A stretch of DNA of 64,000 bases from Colletes latitarsis (GCF_051014445.1 NW_027488368.1:7564001-7628000), one strand, 5' to 3'; shown: positions 11,773 to 26,358, counted from the first letter of the stretch. Notes: generated by a model not told the origin, from the sequence alone. A program made the numbers and translations.

Positions 11773-14700
11773 CGATCAATATTTTAGAGGATAACGCAAG
11801 TTAAGTCTGGGATTGGTCTGGGATTTGACCTCATCAGACTCATACTTTCGCACACTTCACATACTCGTTGAACAGATCCTGGGTTACTTTCTGGATTGTA
11901 TCACGTAGTAATGTGGTACCACGCTGAAACAGTCAATTAAACCTGGTTTCGATCAATATTTCAGAGGATAACGCATGTTAGGTCTAGGTTAGGTCTGGGA
12001 TTTTCACTCATCAGACTCATACTTTCGCATTCATCTCATACTTGATGGCTAGATCCTGGGCTTTTTCTGGATTGCATCACGTAGTAATGAAGTACAACAC
12101 TGAAACAGTCAATTAAACCTGGTTTCCATCAATATCTTAGAGGACAACGCAAGTTAGGTCTGGGATTGGTCTGGGATTTGCCCTCATCAGGCTCATTCTT
12201 TCGCATATTTCTCATACTTGATGGCTAGATCCTGGGCTGTTTCTGGATTGTATGACGTAGTAATGTGGTACCACGCTGAAACAGCGAATTTAACCTGGTT
12301 TCGATCAATATTTTAGAGGATAACGCATGTTAGGTTTGGGTTAGGTCACGGATTTTCACTCATCAGACTCATACTTTCGCATTCTTCACATACTTGTTGA
12401 ACGGATCCTGGGCTTTTTCTGGTTTGGATCACGTAGTAATGTGGTACCACACTGAAACATTCAATTAAACCTGGTCTTGATAAATATTTTAGAGGATAAC
12501 GCACGTTAGGTCTGGGTTACGTCTAGGATTTGCCCTCATCAGGCTCATACTTTCGCATATTTCTCATACTTCATGGCTAGATCCTGGGCTGTTTCTGCAT
12601 TGTATCACGTAGTAATGTGGTACCACAGTGAAACAGTCAATCAAACCTGGTTTCGATCAATATTTTAGAGGATAACGCAAGTTAGGTCTGGGATAGGTCT
12701 AGGATTTGCCCTCATCAGACTCTTACTATCGCATATTTCTCATACTTCATGGCTAGATCCTGGGCTATTTGTGGATTGGATCACGTAGTAAAGTGGTACC
12801 ACACTGAAACATTCAATGAAACCTGTTCTGGATAAATATTTTAGAGGATAACGCATCTTAGGTCTGGGTTAGGTCTAAGATTTGCCCTCATCAGGCTCAC
12901 AGTTTCGCGTTTTTCACATACTTGTTAAAATGATCCTGGGTTTTTTCTGGTTTGGATCACGTAGTAATGTGGTACCACACTAAAACAGTCAATTAAACCT
13001 GGTTTCGATCAATATTTTAGAGGATCACGCATGTTAGGTCTGGGATAGGTCTGGGATTAGCCCTCATCAGACTCATACTTTCGCACACTTCACATACTCG
13101 TTGACAAGATCCTGGGTTTTTTTCTGGCTTGGATCACGTAGTAATGTGGTTCCACACTGAAACAGTCGATTAAACTTGGCTTCGATCAATATTTTAGAGG
13201 ATAACGCAAGTTAGGTCTGGGATAGGTCTGGGATTTGCCCTCATCAGGCTCATACTTTCGCGTTTTTCACGTACTTGTCGAACAGATCCTGGGTTTTTTG
13301 TGGTTTGGATCACGTAGTAATGTGGTACCACACTGAAACATTCAATTAACCCTGCACTTGATAAATATTTTAGAGGATAACGCATGTTAGGTCTGGGATA
13401 GGTCTGGGATTAGCCCTCATCAGACTCATACTTTCGCACACTTCACATACTCGTTGACAAGATCCTGGGTTTTTTTCTGGCTTGGATCACGTAGTAATGT
13501 GGTTCCACACTTAAACAGTCGACTAAACTTGGCTTCGATCAATATTTTAGAGGATAACGCAAGTTAGGTCTGGGATAGGTCTGGGATTTGCCCTCATCAG
13601 GCTCATACTTTCGCGTTTTTCACGTACGTGTCGAACAGATCCTGGGTTTTTTGTGGTTTGGATCACGTAGTAATGTGGTACCATACTGCAACATTCAATT
13701 AAACCTGCACTTGATAAATATTTTAGAGGATAACGCATGTTAGGTCTGGGATAGGTCTGGGATTAGCCCTCATCAGACTCATACTTTCGCTTTCTTCACA
13801 TACTTGTTGAACGGATCCTGCGCTTTTTCTGGATTGCATCACGTAGTAATGTAGTACCACACTGAAACAGTCGATTAAACCTGGTTTCGATCAATATTTT
13901 TGAGGATAATGCATGTTAGGTCTGGGATAGGTCTGGGATTAGCCCTCATCAGACTCATACTTTCGCATATTTCTCATACTTCATGGCTAGATCCTGGGCT
14001 ATTTCTGGATTGGATCACGTAGTAAAGTGGTACCACACTGAAACATTCAATGAAACCTGTTCTGGATAAATATTTTAGAGGATAACGCATCTTAGGTCTG
14101 GGTTAGGTCTAAGATTTGCCCTCATCAGGCTCACAGTTTCGCGTTTTTCACATACTTGTTAAACAGATCCTGTGTTTTTTCTGGTTTGGATCACGTAGTA
14201 ATGTGGTACCACACTAAAACAGTCAATTAAACCTGGTTTCGATCAATATTTTAGAGGATCACGCCAGCTAGGTCTGGGATAGGTCTGGGATTAGCCCTCA
14301 TCAGACTCATACTTTCGCACACTTCACATACTCGTTGACAAGATTCTGGGTTTTTTTCTGGCTTGGATCACGTAGTAATGTGGTTCCACACTGAAACAGT
14401 CGATTAAAATTGGCTTCGATCAATATTTTAGAGGATAACGCTAGTTAGGTCTGGGATAGGTCTGGGATTTGCCCTCATCAGACTCATACTTTCGCACACT
14501 TCACATACTCGTTGAACGGATCCTGGGTTTTTTCTGGTTTGGAACACGTAGTAATGTGGTACCACACTGAAACATTCAATTAAACCTGGTCTTGATAAAT
14601 ATTTTAGAGAATAACGCATGTTAGGTCTGGGTTAGGTCTAGGATTTGCCCTCATCAGGCTCATACTTTCGCATATCTCTCATACTTCATGGCTAGATCCT

Positions 14701-17577
14701 GGGCTATTTCTGGATTGGGTCACGTAGTAAAGTGGTACCACACTGAAACATCCAATGAAACCTGGTCTGGATAAAAATTTTAGAGGATAACGCATGTTAG
14801 GTCAAGGTTAGGTCTAAGATTTGCCCTCATCAGGCTCACAGTTTCGCGTTTTTCACATACTTGTTAAACAGATCCCGGGTTTTTTCTGGTTTGGATCACG
14901 TAGTAATGTGGTACCACACTAAAACAGTCAATTAAACCTGGTTTCGATCAATATATTAGAGGATCACGCATGTTAGGTCTGGGATAGGTCTGGGATTAGC
15001 CCTCATCAGACTCATACTTTCACACACTTCACATACTCGTTGACAAGATCCTGGGTTTTTTTCTGGCTTGGTTCACGTAGTAATGTGGTTCCACACTGAA
15101 ACAGTCGATTAAACTTGGCTTCGATCAATATTTCAGAGGATAACGCAAGTTAGGTCTGGGATAGGTCTGGGATTTGCCCTCATCAGGCTCATACTTTCGC
15201 GTTTTTCACGTACTTGTTGAACGGATCCTGGGTTTTTTCTGGATTGGGTCACGTAGTAATGTGGGACCACACTGAAACAGTCAATTAAACCTGGTCTTGG
15301 TAAATATTTTAGAGAATAACGCATGTTAGGTCTGGGTTAGGTCTAGGATTTGCACTCATCAGGCTCATACTTTCGCATATTTCTCGTACTTCATGGCTAG
15401 ATCCTGGGCTATTTCTGGATTGGATCACGTAGTAAAGTGGTACCACACTGAAACATTCAATGAAACCTGGTCTGGATAAAAATTCTAGAGGATAACGCAT
15501 GTTAGGTCAAGGTTAGGTCTAAGATTTGCCCTCATCAGGCTCACAGTTTCGCGTTTTTCACATACTTGTCGAACAGATCCTGGGTTTTTTGTGGTATGGA
15601 TCACGTAGTAATGTGGTACCACACTGAAACATTCAATTAAACCTGGTCTTGATAAATATTTTAGAGGATAACGCATGTTAGGTCTGGGATAGGTCTGGGA
15701 TTAGCCCTGATCAGACTCATACTTTCGCACACTTCACATACTCGTTGACGAGATCCTGGGTTTTTTTCTAGTTTGGATCACGCAGTAATGTGGTACCACA
15801 CTGAAACAGTCGATTAAACCTGGTTTCGATCAATATTTTTGAGGATAACGCATGTTAGGTCTGGGATAGGTCTGGGATTAGCCCGCATCAGACTCATACT
15901 TTCGCTTTCTTCACATACTTGTTGAACGGATCCTGGGCTTTTTCTGGATTGCATCACGTAGTAATGTAGTACCACACTGAAACAGTCGATTAAACCTGGT
16001 TTCGATCAATATTTTTGAGGATAACGCATGTTAGGTCTGGGATAGGTCTGGGATTAGCCCTCATCAGACTCATGTTTTCGCTTTCTTCACATACTTGTTG
16101 AACGGATTCTGGGCTTTTTCTGGTTTGGATCACGTAGTAATGTGGTACCACACTGAAACATTCAATTAATCCTGGTCTTGATAAATATTTTAGAGGATAA
16201 CGCATGTTAGGTCTGGGTTACGTCTAGGATTTGCCCTCATCAGGCTCACAGTTTCGCGTTTTTCACATACTTGTCGAACAGATCCTGGGTTTTTTGTGGT
16301 TTGGATCACGTAGTAATGTGGCACCACACTGAAACATTCAATTAAACCTGGTCTTGATAAATATTTTAGAGGATAACGCATGTTAGGTCTGGGATAGGTC
16401 TGGGATTAGCCCTCATCAGACTCATACTTTCGCACACTTCACATACTCGTTGACGAGATCCTGGGTTTTTTTCTAGTTTCGATCACGCAGTAATGTGGTA
16501 CCACACTGAAACAGTCGATTAAACCCGGTTTCGATCAATATTTTTGAGGATAACGCATGTTAGGTCTGGGATTAGCCCTCATCAGACTCATACTTTCGCT
16601 TTCTTCACATACTTGTTGAACGGATCCTGGGCTTTTTCTGGATTGCATCACGTAGTAATGTAGTACCACACTGAAACAGTCAATGAAACCTGGTTTCCAT
16701 CAATATTTTAGAGGACAACGCAAGTTAGGTCTAGGTAAGGCCTGAGATTTTCACTGATCAGTCTCATACAATCGCATTCTTCACATACTTGTTGAACGGA
16801 TCCTGGGTTTTTTCTGGTTTGGATCACGTAGTAATGTGATACCACACTGAAACATTCAATTAATCCTGGTCTTGATAAATATTTTAGAGGATAACGCATG
16901 TTAGGTCTGGGTTACGTCTAGGATTTGCCCTCATCAGGCTCATACTTTCGCATATTTCTCATACTTCATGGCTAGATCCTGGGCTGTTTCTGCATTGTAT
17001 CACGTAGTAATGTGGTACCACGCTGAAACAGTCAATTAAACCTGGTTTCGATCAATATTTTAGAGGATAACGCAAGTTAGGTCTGGGATAGTTCTAGGAT
17101 TTGCCCTCATCAGGCTCTTACTATCGCATATTTCTCATACTTCATGGCTAGATCCTGGGCTATTTCTGGATTGGATCACGTAGTAAAGTGGTACCACACT
17201 GAAACATTCAATGAAACCTGTTCTGGATAAATATTTCAGCGGATAACGCATCTTAGGTCTGGGTTAGGTCTAAGATTTGCCCTCATCAGGCTCACAGTTT
17301 CGCGTTTTTCACATACTTGTTAAACAGATCCTGTGTTTTTTCTGGTTTGGATCACGTAGTAATGTGGTACCACACTAAAACGGTCAATTAAACCTGGTTT
17401 CGATCAATATTTTAGAGGATCACGCAAGCTAGGTCTGGGATAGGTCTGGGATTAGCCCTCATCAGACTCATACTTTCGCACACTTCACATACTCGTTGAC
17501 AAGATTCTGGGTTTTTTTCTGGCTTGGATCACGTAGTAATGTGGTTCCACACTGAAACAGTCGATTAAACTTGGCTT

Positions 17578-18458
17578 CGATCAATATTTTAGAGGATAAC
17601 GCAAGTTAGGTCTGGGATAGGTCTGGGATTTGCCCTCATCAGGCTCATACTTTCGCGTTTTTCACATACTTGTTGAACGGATCCTGGGTTTTTTCTGGTT
17701 TGGGTCACGTAGTAATGTGGGACCACACTGAAACAGTCAATTAAACCTGGTTTCGACCAATATTTTAGAGAATAATTCATGTTAGGTCTAGGCTAGGTCT
17801 GGGATTTGCTCTCATCAGGCTCATACTTTCGCACACTTCACATACTTGTTGAACGGATCCTGGGTTTTTTCTGGTTTGGATCACGTAGTAGTGTGGTACC
17901 ACACTGAAACAGTCCATTAAACCTGGTTTCGCTCAATATTTTAGAGGATAACGCATGTTAGGTCTAGGTCAGTCCTGGGATTTTCACTCATCAGACTCAT
18001 ACTTTCGCATTCTTCTTATATTTGCTAAACTGATCCTGGGTTTTTTCTGGTTTGGATCACGTAGTAATGTGGCACCACACTGAAACAGTCGATTAAACCA
18101 CGTTTCGATCAATATTTTTGAGGATAACGCATGTTAGGTCTAAGTTAGGCCTGGGATTTTCACTCATCAGACTCATGCTTTCGCATTCTTCACATACTTG
18201 TTGAACGGATCCTGGGTTTTTTCTGGTTTGGATCACGTAGTAATGTGGGCCCACACAGAATCAGTCAATTAAACCTGGTCTTGATAAATATTTTAGAGGA
18301 TAACGCATGTTAGGTCTGGGTTAGGTCTAGAATTTGCCCTCATCATGCTCATACTTTCGCACACTTCACATACTCGTTGACAAGATCCTGGGTTTTTTTC
18401 TGGCTTGGATCACGTAGTAATGTGGTACCACACTGAAACCGTCGATTAAACCTGGTTT
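17578..18458. repeat. 881-bp unit, copy a within the second 7,567-bp copy
   Basis: Equivalent of 10011-10891 displaced by 7,567 bp. It carries the same private variants (GTGGGCCCACACAGAATC, TTCTTATATTTGC). Confidence 0.85.
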
Positions 18459-19339
18459 CGATCAATATTTTAGAGGATAACGCAAGTTAGGTCTGGGATA
18501 GGTCTGGGATTTGCCCTCATCAGGCTCATACTTTCGCGTTTTTCACATACTTGTTGAACGGATCCTGGGTTTTTTCTGGTTTGGGTCACGTAGTAATGTG
18601 GGACCACACTGAAACAGTCAATTAAACCTGGTTTCGACCAATATTTTAGAGAATAATTCATGTTAGGTCTAGGCTAGGTCTGGGATTTGCTCTCATCAGG
18701 CTCATACTTTCGCACACTTCACATACTTGTTGAACGGATCCTGGGTTTTTTCTGGTTTGGATCACGTAGTAGTGTGGTACCACACTGAAACAGTCCATTA
18801 AACCTGGTTTCGCTCAATATTTTAGAGGATAACGCATGTTAGGTCTAGGTCAGTCCTGGGATTTTCACTCATCAGACTCATACTTTCGCATTCTTCTTAT
18901 ATTTGCTAAACTGATCCTGGGTTTTTTCTGGTTTGGATCACGTAGTAATGTGGCACCACACTGAAACAGTCGATTAAACCACGTTTCGATCAATATTTTT
19001 GAGGATAACGCATGTTAGGTCTAAGTTAGGCCTGGGATTTTCACTCATCAGACTCATGCTTTCGCATTCTTCACATACTTGTTGAACGGATCCTGGGTTT
19101 TTTCTGGTTTGGATCACGTAGTAATGTGGGCCCACACAGAATCAGTCAATTAAACCTGGTCTTGATAAATATTTTAGAGGATAACGCATGTTAGGTCTGG
19201 GTTAGGTCTAGAATTTGCCCTCATCATGCTCATACTTTCGCACACTTCACATACTCGTTGACAAGATCCTGGGTTTTTTTCTGGCTTGGATCACGTAGTA
19301 ATGTGGTACCACACTGAAACCGTCGATTAAACCTGGTTT
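18459..19339. repeat. 881-bp unit, copy b within the second 7,567-bp copy
   Basis: Equivalent of 10892-11772 displaced by 7,567 bp. It gives a four-fold set of the same five-monomer series in the window. Confidence 0.85.
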
Positions 19340-19454
19340 CGATCAATATTTTAGAGGATAACGCAAGTTAAGTCTGGGATTGGTCTGGGATTTGACCTCA
19401 TCAGACTCATACTTTCGCACACTTCACATACTCGTTGAACAGATCCTGGGTTAC

Positions 19455-20194
19455 TTTCTGGTTTGGAGCACATAGTAATGTGGTACCACACCGAAACAGT
19501 CGATTAAACCAGGTTTCGATCAATATTTTTGAGGATAACGCATGTTAGGTCTAGGTTAGGCCTGGGATTTTCACTCATCAGACTCATACTTTCGCATTCT
19601 TCACATACTTGTAGAACGGATCCTGGGTTTTTTCTGGTTAGGATCACGTAGTAATGTGGGACCACACTGAAACAGCCAATTGAACCTGGTCTTGATAAAT
19701 ATTTTAGAGGATAACGCATGTTAGGTCTGGGTTAGGTTTAGAATTTGCCCTCATCATGCTCATACTTTCGCACACTTCACATACTCGTTGACAAGATCCT
19801 GGGTTTTTTTCTGGCTTGGATCACGTAGTAATGTGGTTCCACACTGAAACAGTCGATTAGACTTGGCTTCGATCAATATTTTAGAGGATAACGCAAGTTA
19901 GGTCTGGGATAGGTCTGGGATTTGCCCTCATCAGGCTCATACTTTCGCGTTTTTCACGTACTTGTTGAACGGATCCTGGGTTTTTTCTGGTTTGGGTCGC
20001 GTACTAATGTGGGACCACACTGAAACAGTCAATTAAACCTGGTTTCGACCAATATTTTAGAGAATAATTCATGTTAGGTCTAGGTTAGGTCTGGGATTTG
20101 CTCTCATCAGGCTCATACTTTCGCACACTTCACATACTTGTTGAACGGATCCTGGGTTTTTTCTGGTTTGGATCACGTAGTAGTGTGGTACCAC
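19455..20194. repeat. Satellite bridge between two higher-order blocks
   Basis: Four monomers or so that continue the pre-duplication right flank of the 7,567-bp unit. One near 19505-19680 (TTGTAGAACGG with GTGGGACCAC) resembles the monomer at about 3343-3520. No non-satellite sequence is seen. Confidence 0.7.
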
Positions 20195-23187
20195 ACTGAA
20201 ACACTCCATTAAACCTGGTTCGCTCAATATTTTAGAGCAAACGCATGTTAGGTCTAGGTCAGTCCTGGGATTTTCTCTCATCAGGCTCATACTTGCGCAT
20301 ATTTCTCATACTTCATGGCTAGATCCTGGGCTGTTTCTGGTTTGTATCACGTAGTAATGTGGTACCACGCTGAAACAGTCAATTAAACCTGGTTTCGATC
20401 AATATTTTAGAGGACAACGCAAGTTAGGTCTGGCATAGGTCTGGGATTCGCCCTCATCAGGCTCATACTTTCGCGCTTTTCACATACTTGTTGAACAGAT
20501 CGTGGGTTTTTTCTGGTTTGTATCACGTAGTAGTGTGGTACCACACTGAAACAGTCCATTAAACCTGGTTTGGATCAATTGTTTAGAGGATAACGCATGT
20601 TAGGTCTGGGATAGGTATGGGATTTGCCCTCATCAGACTCATACTTTCGCATTCTTCACATACTTGTTGAACGGATGCTGGGTTTTTTCTGGTTTGGATC
20701 ACGTTGTAATGTGGGACCACACTGAAACAATCAATTAAACCTGGTCTTGATAAATATTTTAGAGGATAACGCATGTTAGGCTTGGGTTAGGTCTAGGATT
20801 TGCCCTCAACAGGCTCATACTTTCGCATATCTCTCATACTTCATGGCTAGATCCTGGGCTATTTCTGGATTGTATCACGTAGTAATGTGGTACCACGCTG
20901 ATACAGTCAATTAAACCTGGTTTCGATCAATATTTTAGAGGATAACGCAAGTTAGGTCTGGCATAGGTCTGGGATTCGCCCTCATCAGGCTCATTCTTTC
21001 GCGTTTTTCACATACTTGTAGAACAGATCCTGGGTTTGTTCTGGTTTGTATCACGTAGTAGTGTGGTACCACACTCAAAACAGTCCATTAAACCTGGTTT
21101 GGATGAATATTTTAGAGGATAACGCATGTAAGGTCTAGGTTAGCCCTGGGTTTTCCACTCATCAGACTCATACTTTCGCATTCTTCTCATACTTGTTGAA
21201 CTGATCCTGGGTTTTTCCTGGTTTGGATCACGTAGTAATGTGGTACCACACTGAAACAGACGATTAAACCTGGTTTCGATCAATATCTTAGAGGATAACG
21301 CAAGTTAAGTCTGGGAATGGTCTGGGATTTGACCTCATCAGACTCATACTTTCGCACACTTCACATACTCGTTGAACAGATCCTGGGTTATTTTCTGGTT
21401 TGGATCACATAGTAATGTCGTACCACACTGAAACAGTCGATTAAACCAGGTTTCGATCAATATTTTAAAGGATAACGCATGTTAGGTCTAGGTTAAGCCT
21501 GGGATTTTCACTCATCAGACTCATACTTTCGCATTCTTCACATACTTGTTGTACGGATCCTGGGTTTTTTCTGGTTTGGATCACGTAGTAATGTGGGACC
21601 ACACTGAAACAGTCAATTAAACCTGGTTTCGATCAATATTGTAGAGAATAATTCATGTTAGGTCTAGGTTAGGTCTGGGATTTGCTCTCGTCAGGCTCAT
21701 TCTTTCGCATATTTCTCATACATGTTGAACAGATCCTGGGTTTTTTCTGGTTTGGATCACGTAGTAATGTGGGACCACACTGAAACAATCAATTAAACCT
21801 GGTTTCCATCAATATTTTAGATGACAACGCAAGTTAGGTCTGAGATAGGTCTGGGATTTGCCCTCATCAGGCTCATACTTTCGCGTTTTTCACATACTTG
21901 TTGAACAGATCCTGGGTTTTTTCTGGTTTGGATCCCGTAGTAGTGTGATACCACAATAAAACAGTCAATTAAACCTGGTTTCGATCAATATTTTAGAGGA
22001 TATCGCAAGTTAGGTCTGGGATAGTTCTGGGATTTGCCCTCATCAGACTCACACTTTCGCACACTTGCAATACTCGTTGAACAGATCCTGGGTTTTTTTC
22101 TGGTTTGGATCACGTAGTAATGTGGTACCACACTGAAACAATCAAATAAACCTGGTCTTGATAAATATTTTAGAGGATAACGCATGTTAGGTCTGCGTTA
22201 GTTCTAGGATTTGCCCTCGTCAGGCTCATACTTTCGCATATTTCTCATACTTCATGGCTAGATCCTGGGCTATTTCTGGATTGGATCACGTAGTAATGAG
22301 GTACCACACTGAAACAGTCGCTTAAACCAGGTTTCGATCAATATTTTTGAGGATAACGCAAGTTAGGTCTGGGATAGGTCTGGGATTTGCCCTCGTCAGG
22401 CCCATTCTTTCGCGTTTTTCACATACTTGTTTAACAGATCCTGGGTTTTTCCGGTTTGGGTCACGTAGTAGTGTGGTACCACACTGAAACAGTCGATTAA
22501 ACCTGGTTTGGATCAATATTTTTGAGGATAACGCATGTTAGGTCTAGGTTACGCCGGGGATTTTCACTCATCAGACTCATACTTTCGTATTCTTCACATA
22601 CTTGTTGAACGGATCCTGGGTTTTTTCTGGTTTGGATTACGTAGTAATGAGGGACCACACTGAAACAATCAAATAAACCTGGTCTTGATAAATATTTTAG
22701 AGGATAACGCATGTTAGGTCTGCGTTGGGTCTAGGATTTGCCCTCGTCAGGATCATACTTTCGCATATTTCTCATACTTCATGGCTAGATCCTCGGCTAT
22801 TTCTGGATTGGATCACGTAGTAATGTGGTACCACACTGAAACAGTCGATTAAACCTGGTTTGGATCAATATTTTAGAGGATAACGCATGTTAGGTCTGGG
22901 ATAGGTCTGGCATTTGCCCTCATCCGACTCATACTTTCGCACACTTCACATACTCGTTGAACAGATCCTGGGTTATTTTCTGGTTTGGATCACATAGTAA
23001 TGTGGTACCACACTGAAACAGTCGATTAAACCAGGTTTCGATCTATATTTTTGAGGATAACGCATGTTAGGTCTAGGTTAGGCCTGGGATTTTCACTCAT
23101 CAGACTCATGCTTTCGTATTCTTCACATACTTGTTGAACGGATCCTGGGTTTTTTCTGGTTTGGGTCGCGTAGTAATGTGGGACCAC
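20195..23187. repeat. ~3.0-kb higher-order unit, copy A
   Basis: Private landmarks recur downstream. GAGCAAACGCATG and CATACTTGCGCATA lie at +2,993 bp. GGATGCTGGG, CACACTCAAAACAG, GTTAAGCCTGGG, CACACTTGCAATAC and CGCTTAAACCAGG lie at +3,170 bp, and ATCCTCGGCTATTTC at about +3,171 bp. The shift from 2,993 to 3,170 shows that copy B holds one extra monomer near 23640-23815. The copies differ by scattered substitutions, for example CTCAACAGG against CTCAGCAGG near 20808 and 23978. Confidence 0.85.
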
Positions 23188-26100
23188 ACTGAAACACTCC
23201 ATTAAACCTGGTTCGCTCAATATTTTAGAGCAAACGCATGTTAGGTCTAGGTCAGTCCTGGGATTTTCTCTCATCAGGCTCATACTTGCGCATATTTCTC
23301 ATACTTCATGGCTAGATCCTGGGCTGTTTCTGGTTTGTATCACGTAGTAATGTGGTACCACGCTGAAACAGTCAATTAAACCTGGTTTCGATCAATATTT
23401 TAGAGGACAACGCAAGTTAGGTCTGGCATAGGTCTGGGATTCGCCCTCATCAGGCTCATACTTTCGCGTTTTTCACATACTTGTTGAACAGATCGTGGGT
23501 TTTTTCTGGTTTGTATCACGTAGTAGTGTGGTACCACACTGAAACAGTCCATTAAACCTGGTTTGGATCAATTGTTTAGAGGATAACGCATGTTAGGTCT
23601 GGGATAGGTATGGGATTTGCCCTCATCAGACTCATACTTTCGCACACTTCACATACTCGTTGAACAGATCCTGGGTTATTTTCTGGTTTGGATCACATAG
23701 TAATGTGGTACCACACTGAAACAGTCGATTAAACCAGGTTTCGAACAATATTTTTGAGGATAACGCATGTTAGGTCTAGGTTAGGCCTGGGATTTTCACT
23801 CATCAGACTCATACTTTCGCATTCTTCACATACTTGTTGAACGGATGCTGGGTTTTTTCTGGTTTGGATCACGTTGTAATGTGGGACCACACTGAAACAA
23901 TCAATTAAACCTGGTCTTGATAAATATTTTAGAGGATAACGCATGTTAGGCTTGGGTTAGGTCTAGGATTTGCCCTCAGCAGGCTCATACTTTCGCATAT
24001 CTCTCATACTTCATGGCTAGATCCTGGGCTATTTCTGGATTGTATCACGTAGTAATGTGGTACCACGCTGATACAGTCAATTAAACCTGGTTTCGATCAA
24101 TATTTTAGAGGATAACGCAAGTTAGGTCTGGCATAGGTCTGGGATTCGCCCTCATCAGGCTCATTCTTTCGCGTTTTTCACATACTTGTAGAACAGATCC
24201 TGGGTTTTTTCTGGTTTGTATCACGTAGTAGTGTGGTACCACACTCAAAACAGTCCATTAAACCTGGTTTGGATGAATATTTTAGAGGATAACGCATGTA
24301 AGGTCTAGGTTAGCCCTGGGATTTCCACTCATCAGACTCATACTTTCGCATTCTTCTCATACTTGTTGAACTGATCCTGGGTTTTTCCTGGTTTGGATCA
24401 CGTAGTAATGTGGTACCACACTGAAACAGACGATTAAACCTGGTTTCGATCAATATCTTAGAGGATAACGCAAGTTAAGTCTGGGAATGGTCTGGGATTT
24501 GACCTCATCAGACTCATACTTTCGCACACTTCACATACTCGTTGAACAGATCCTGGGTTATTTTCTGGTTTGGATCACACAGTAATGTCGTACCACACTG
24601 AAACAGTCGATTAAACCAGGTTTCGATCAATATTTTAAAGGATAACGCATGTTAGGTCTAGGTTAAGCCTGGGATTTTCACTCATCAGACTCATACTTTC
24701 GCATTCTTCACATACTTGTTGTACGGATCCTGGGTTTTTTCTGGTTTGGATCACGTAGTAATGTGGGACCACACTGAAACAGTCAATTAAACCTGGTTTC
24801 GATCAATATTGTAGAGAATAATTCATGTTAGGTCTAGGTTAGGTCTGGGATTTGCTCTCGTCAGGCTCATTCTTTCGCATATTTCTCATACATGTTGAAC
24901 AGATCCTGGGTTTTTTCTGGTTTGGATCACGTAGTAATGTGGGACCACACTGAAACAATCAATTAAACCTGGTTTCCATCAATATTTTTGATGACAACGC
25001 AAGTTAGGTCTGGGATAGGTCTGGGATTTGCCCTCATCAGGCTCATACTTTCGCGTTTTTCACATACTTGTTGAACAGATCCTGGGTTTTTTCTGGTTTG
25101 GATCCCGTAGTAGTGTGATACCACAATAAAACAGTCAATTAAACCTGGTTTCGATCAATATTTTAGAGGATATCGCAAGTTAGGTCTGGGATAGTTCTGG
25201 GATTTGCCCTCATCAGACTCACACTTTCGCACACTTGCAATACCCGTTGATCAGATCCTGGGTTTTTTTCTGGTTTGGATCACGTAGTAATGTGGTACCA
25301 CACTGAAACAATCAAATAAACCTGGTCTTGATAAATATTTTAGAGGATAACGCATGTTAGGTCTGCGTTAGTTCTAGGATTTGCCCTCGTCAGGCTCATA
25401 CTTTCGCATATTTCTCATACTTCATGGCTAGATCCTGGGCTATTTCTGGATTGGATCACGTAGTAATGAGGTACCACACTGAAACAGTCGCTTAAACCAG
25501 GTTTCGATCAATATTTTTGAGGATAACGCAAGTTAGGTCTGGGATAGGTCTGGGATTTGCCCTCGTCAGGCCCATTCTTTCGCGTTTTTCACATACTTGT
25601 TGAACGGATCCCGGGTTTTTTCTGGTTTGGATCACGTAGTAGTGTGGTACCACACTGAAACACTCCATTAAACCTGGTTTCGCTCAATATTTTAGAGGAT
25701 AACGCATGTTAGGTCTAGGTCAGTCCTGGGATTTTCACTCATCAGACTCATTCTTTCGTATTCTTCACATACTTGTTGAACGGATCCTGGGTTTTTTCTG
25801 GTTTGGATTACGTAGTAATGAGGGACCACACTGAAACAATCAAATAAACCTGGTCTTGATAAATATTTTAGAGGATAACGCATGTTAGGTCTGCGTTGGG
25901 TCTAGGATTTGCCCTCGTCAGGATCATACTTTCGCATATTTCTCATACTTCATGGCTAGATCCTCGGCTATTTCTGGATTGGATCACGTAGTAATGTGGT
26001 ACCACACTGAAACAGTCGATTAAACCTGGTTTGGATCAATATTTTAGAGGATAACGCATGTTAGGTCTGGGATAGGTCTGGCATTTGCCCTCATCAGACT

Positions 26101-26358
26101 CATACTTTCGCACACTTCACATACTCGTTGAACAGATCCTGGGTTATTTTCTGGTTTGGATCACATAGTAATGTGGTACCACACTGAAACAGTCGATTAA
26201 ACCAGGTTTCGATCTATATTTTTGAGGATAACGCATGTTAGGTCTAGGTTAGGCCTGGGATTTTCACTCATCAGACTCATTCTTTCGTATTCTTCACATA
26301 CTTGTTGAACGGATCCTGGGTTTTTTCTGGTTTGGATTACGTAGTAATGAGGGACCAC
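23188..26358. repeat. ~3.17-kb higher-order unit, copy B
   Basis: Tandem partner of copy A with one additional ACACTTCACATACTCG-type monomer near its start. Around 25602 the sequences part briefly (GTTGAACGGATCCCGGG here, GTTTAACAGATCCTGGG at 22431). Alignment resumes by about 25750 and runs on to the monomer carrying TATTCTTCACATAC with GAGGGACCAC near 26290-26350. This suggests small local conversions after the duplication. Confidence 0.8.

Larger units (their letters stand above)
4321..11887. repeat. 7,567-bp higher-order unit, copy 1 (43 monomers)
   Basis: This block is followed directly by a near-identical copy at a constant offset of 7,567 bp, with every landmark compared between the two in register. 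Left of 4321 the sequence reads GCTG before TTTCTGGATTG, whereas the equivalent place in the next copy reads TTAC before TTTCTGGATTG. That difference fixes the left edge to within the shared TTTCTGG. The block ends with its own 881-bp internal duplication. The only difference I found between the copies is C at 10625 against A at 18192; I compared many segments but not every base. Confidence 0.9.
11888..19454. repeat. 7,567-bp higher-order unit, copy 2
   Basis: Direct tandem copy of 4321-11887. At its right end, TTACTTTCTGG continues into TTTGGAGCACATAG. At the copy1/copy2 junction the same TTACTTTCTGG instead continues into ATTGTATCACG, as at the left edge of copy 1. This is the signature of a single unequal exchange inside the monomer's TTTCTGG segment. 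The near absence of differences indicates a very recent event, or possibly an assembly duplication. Confidence 0.9.
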
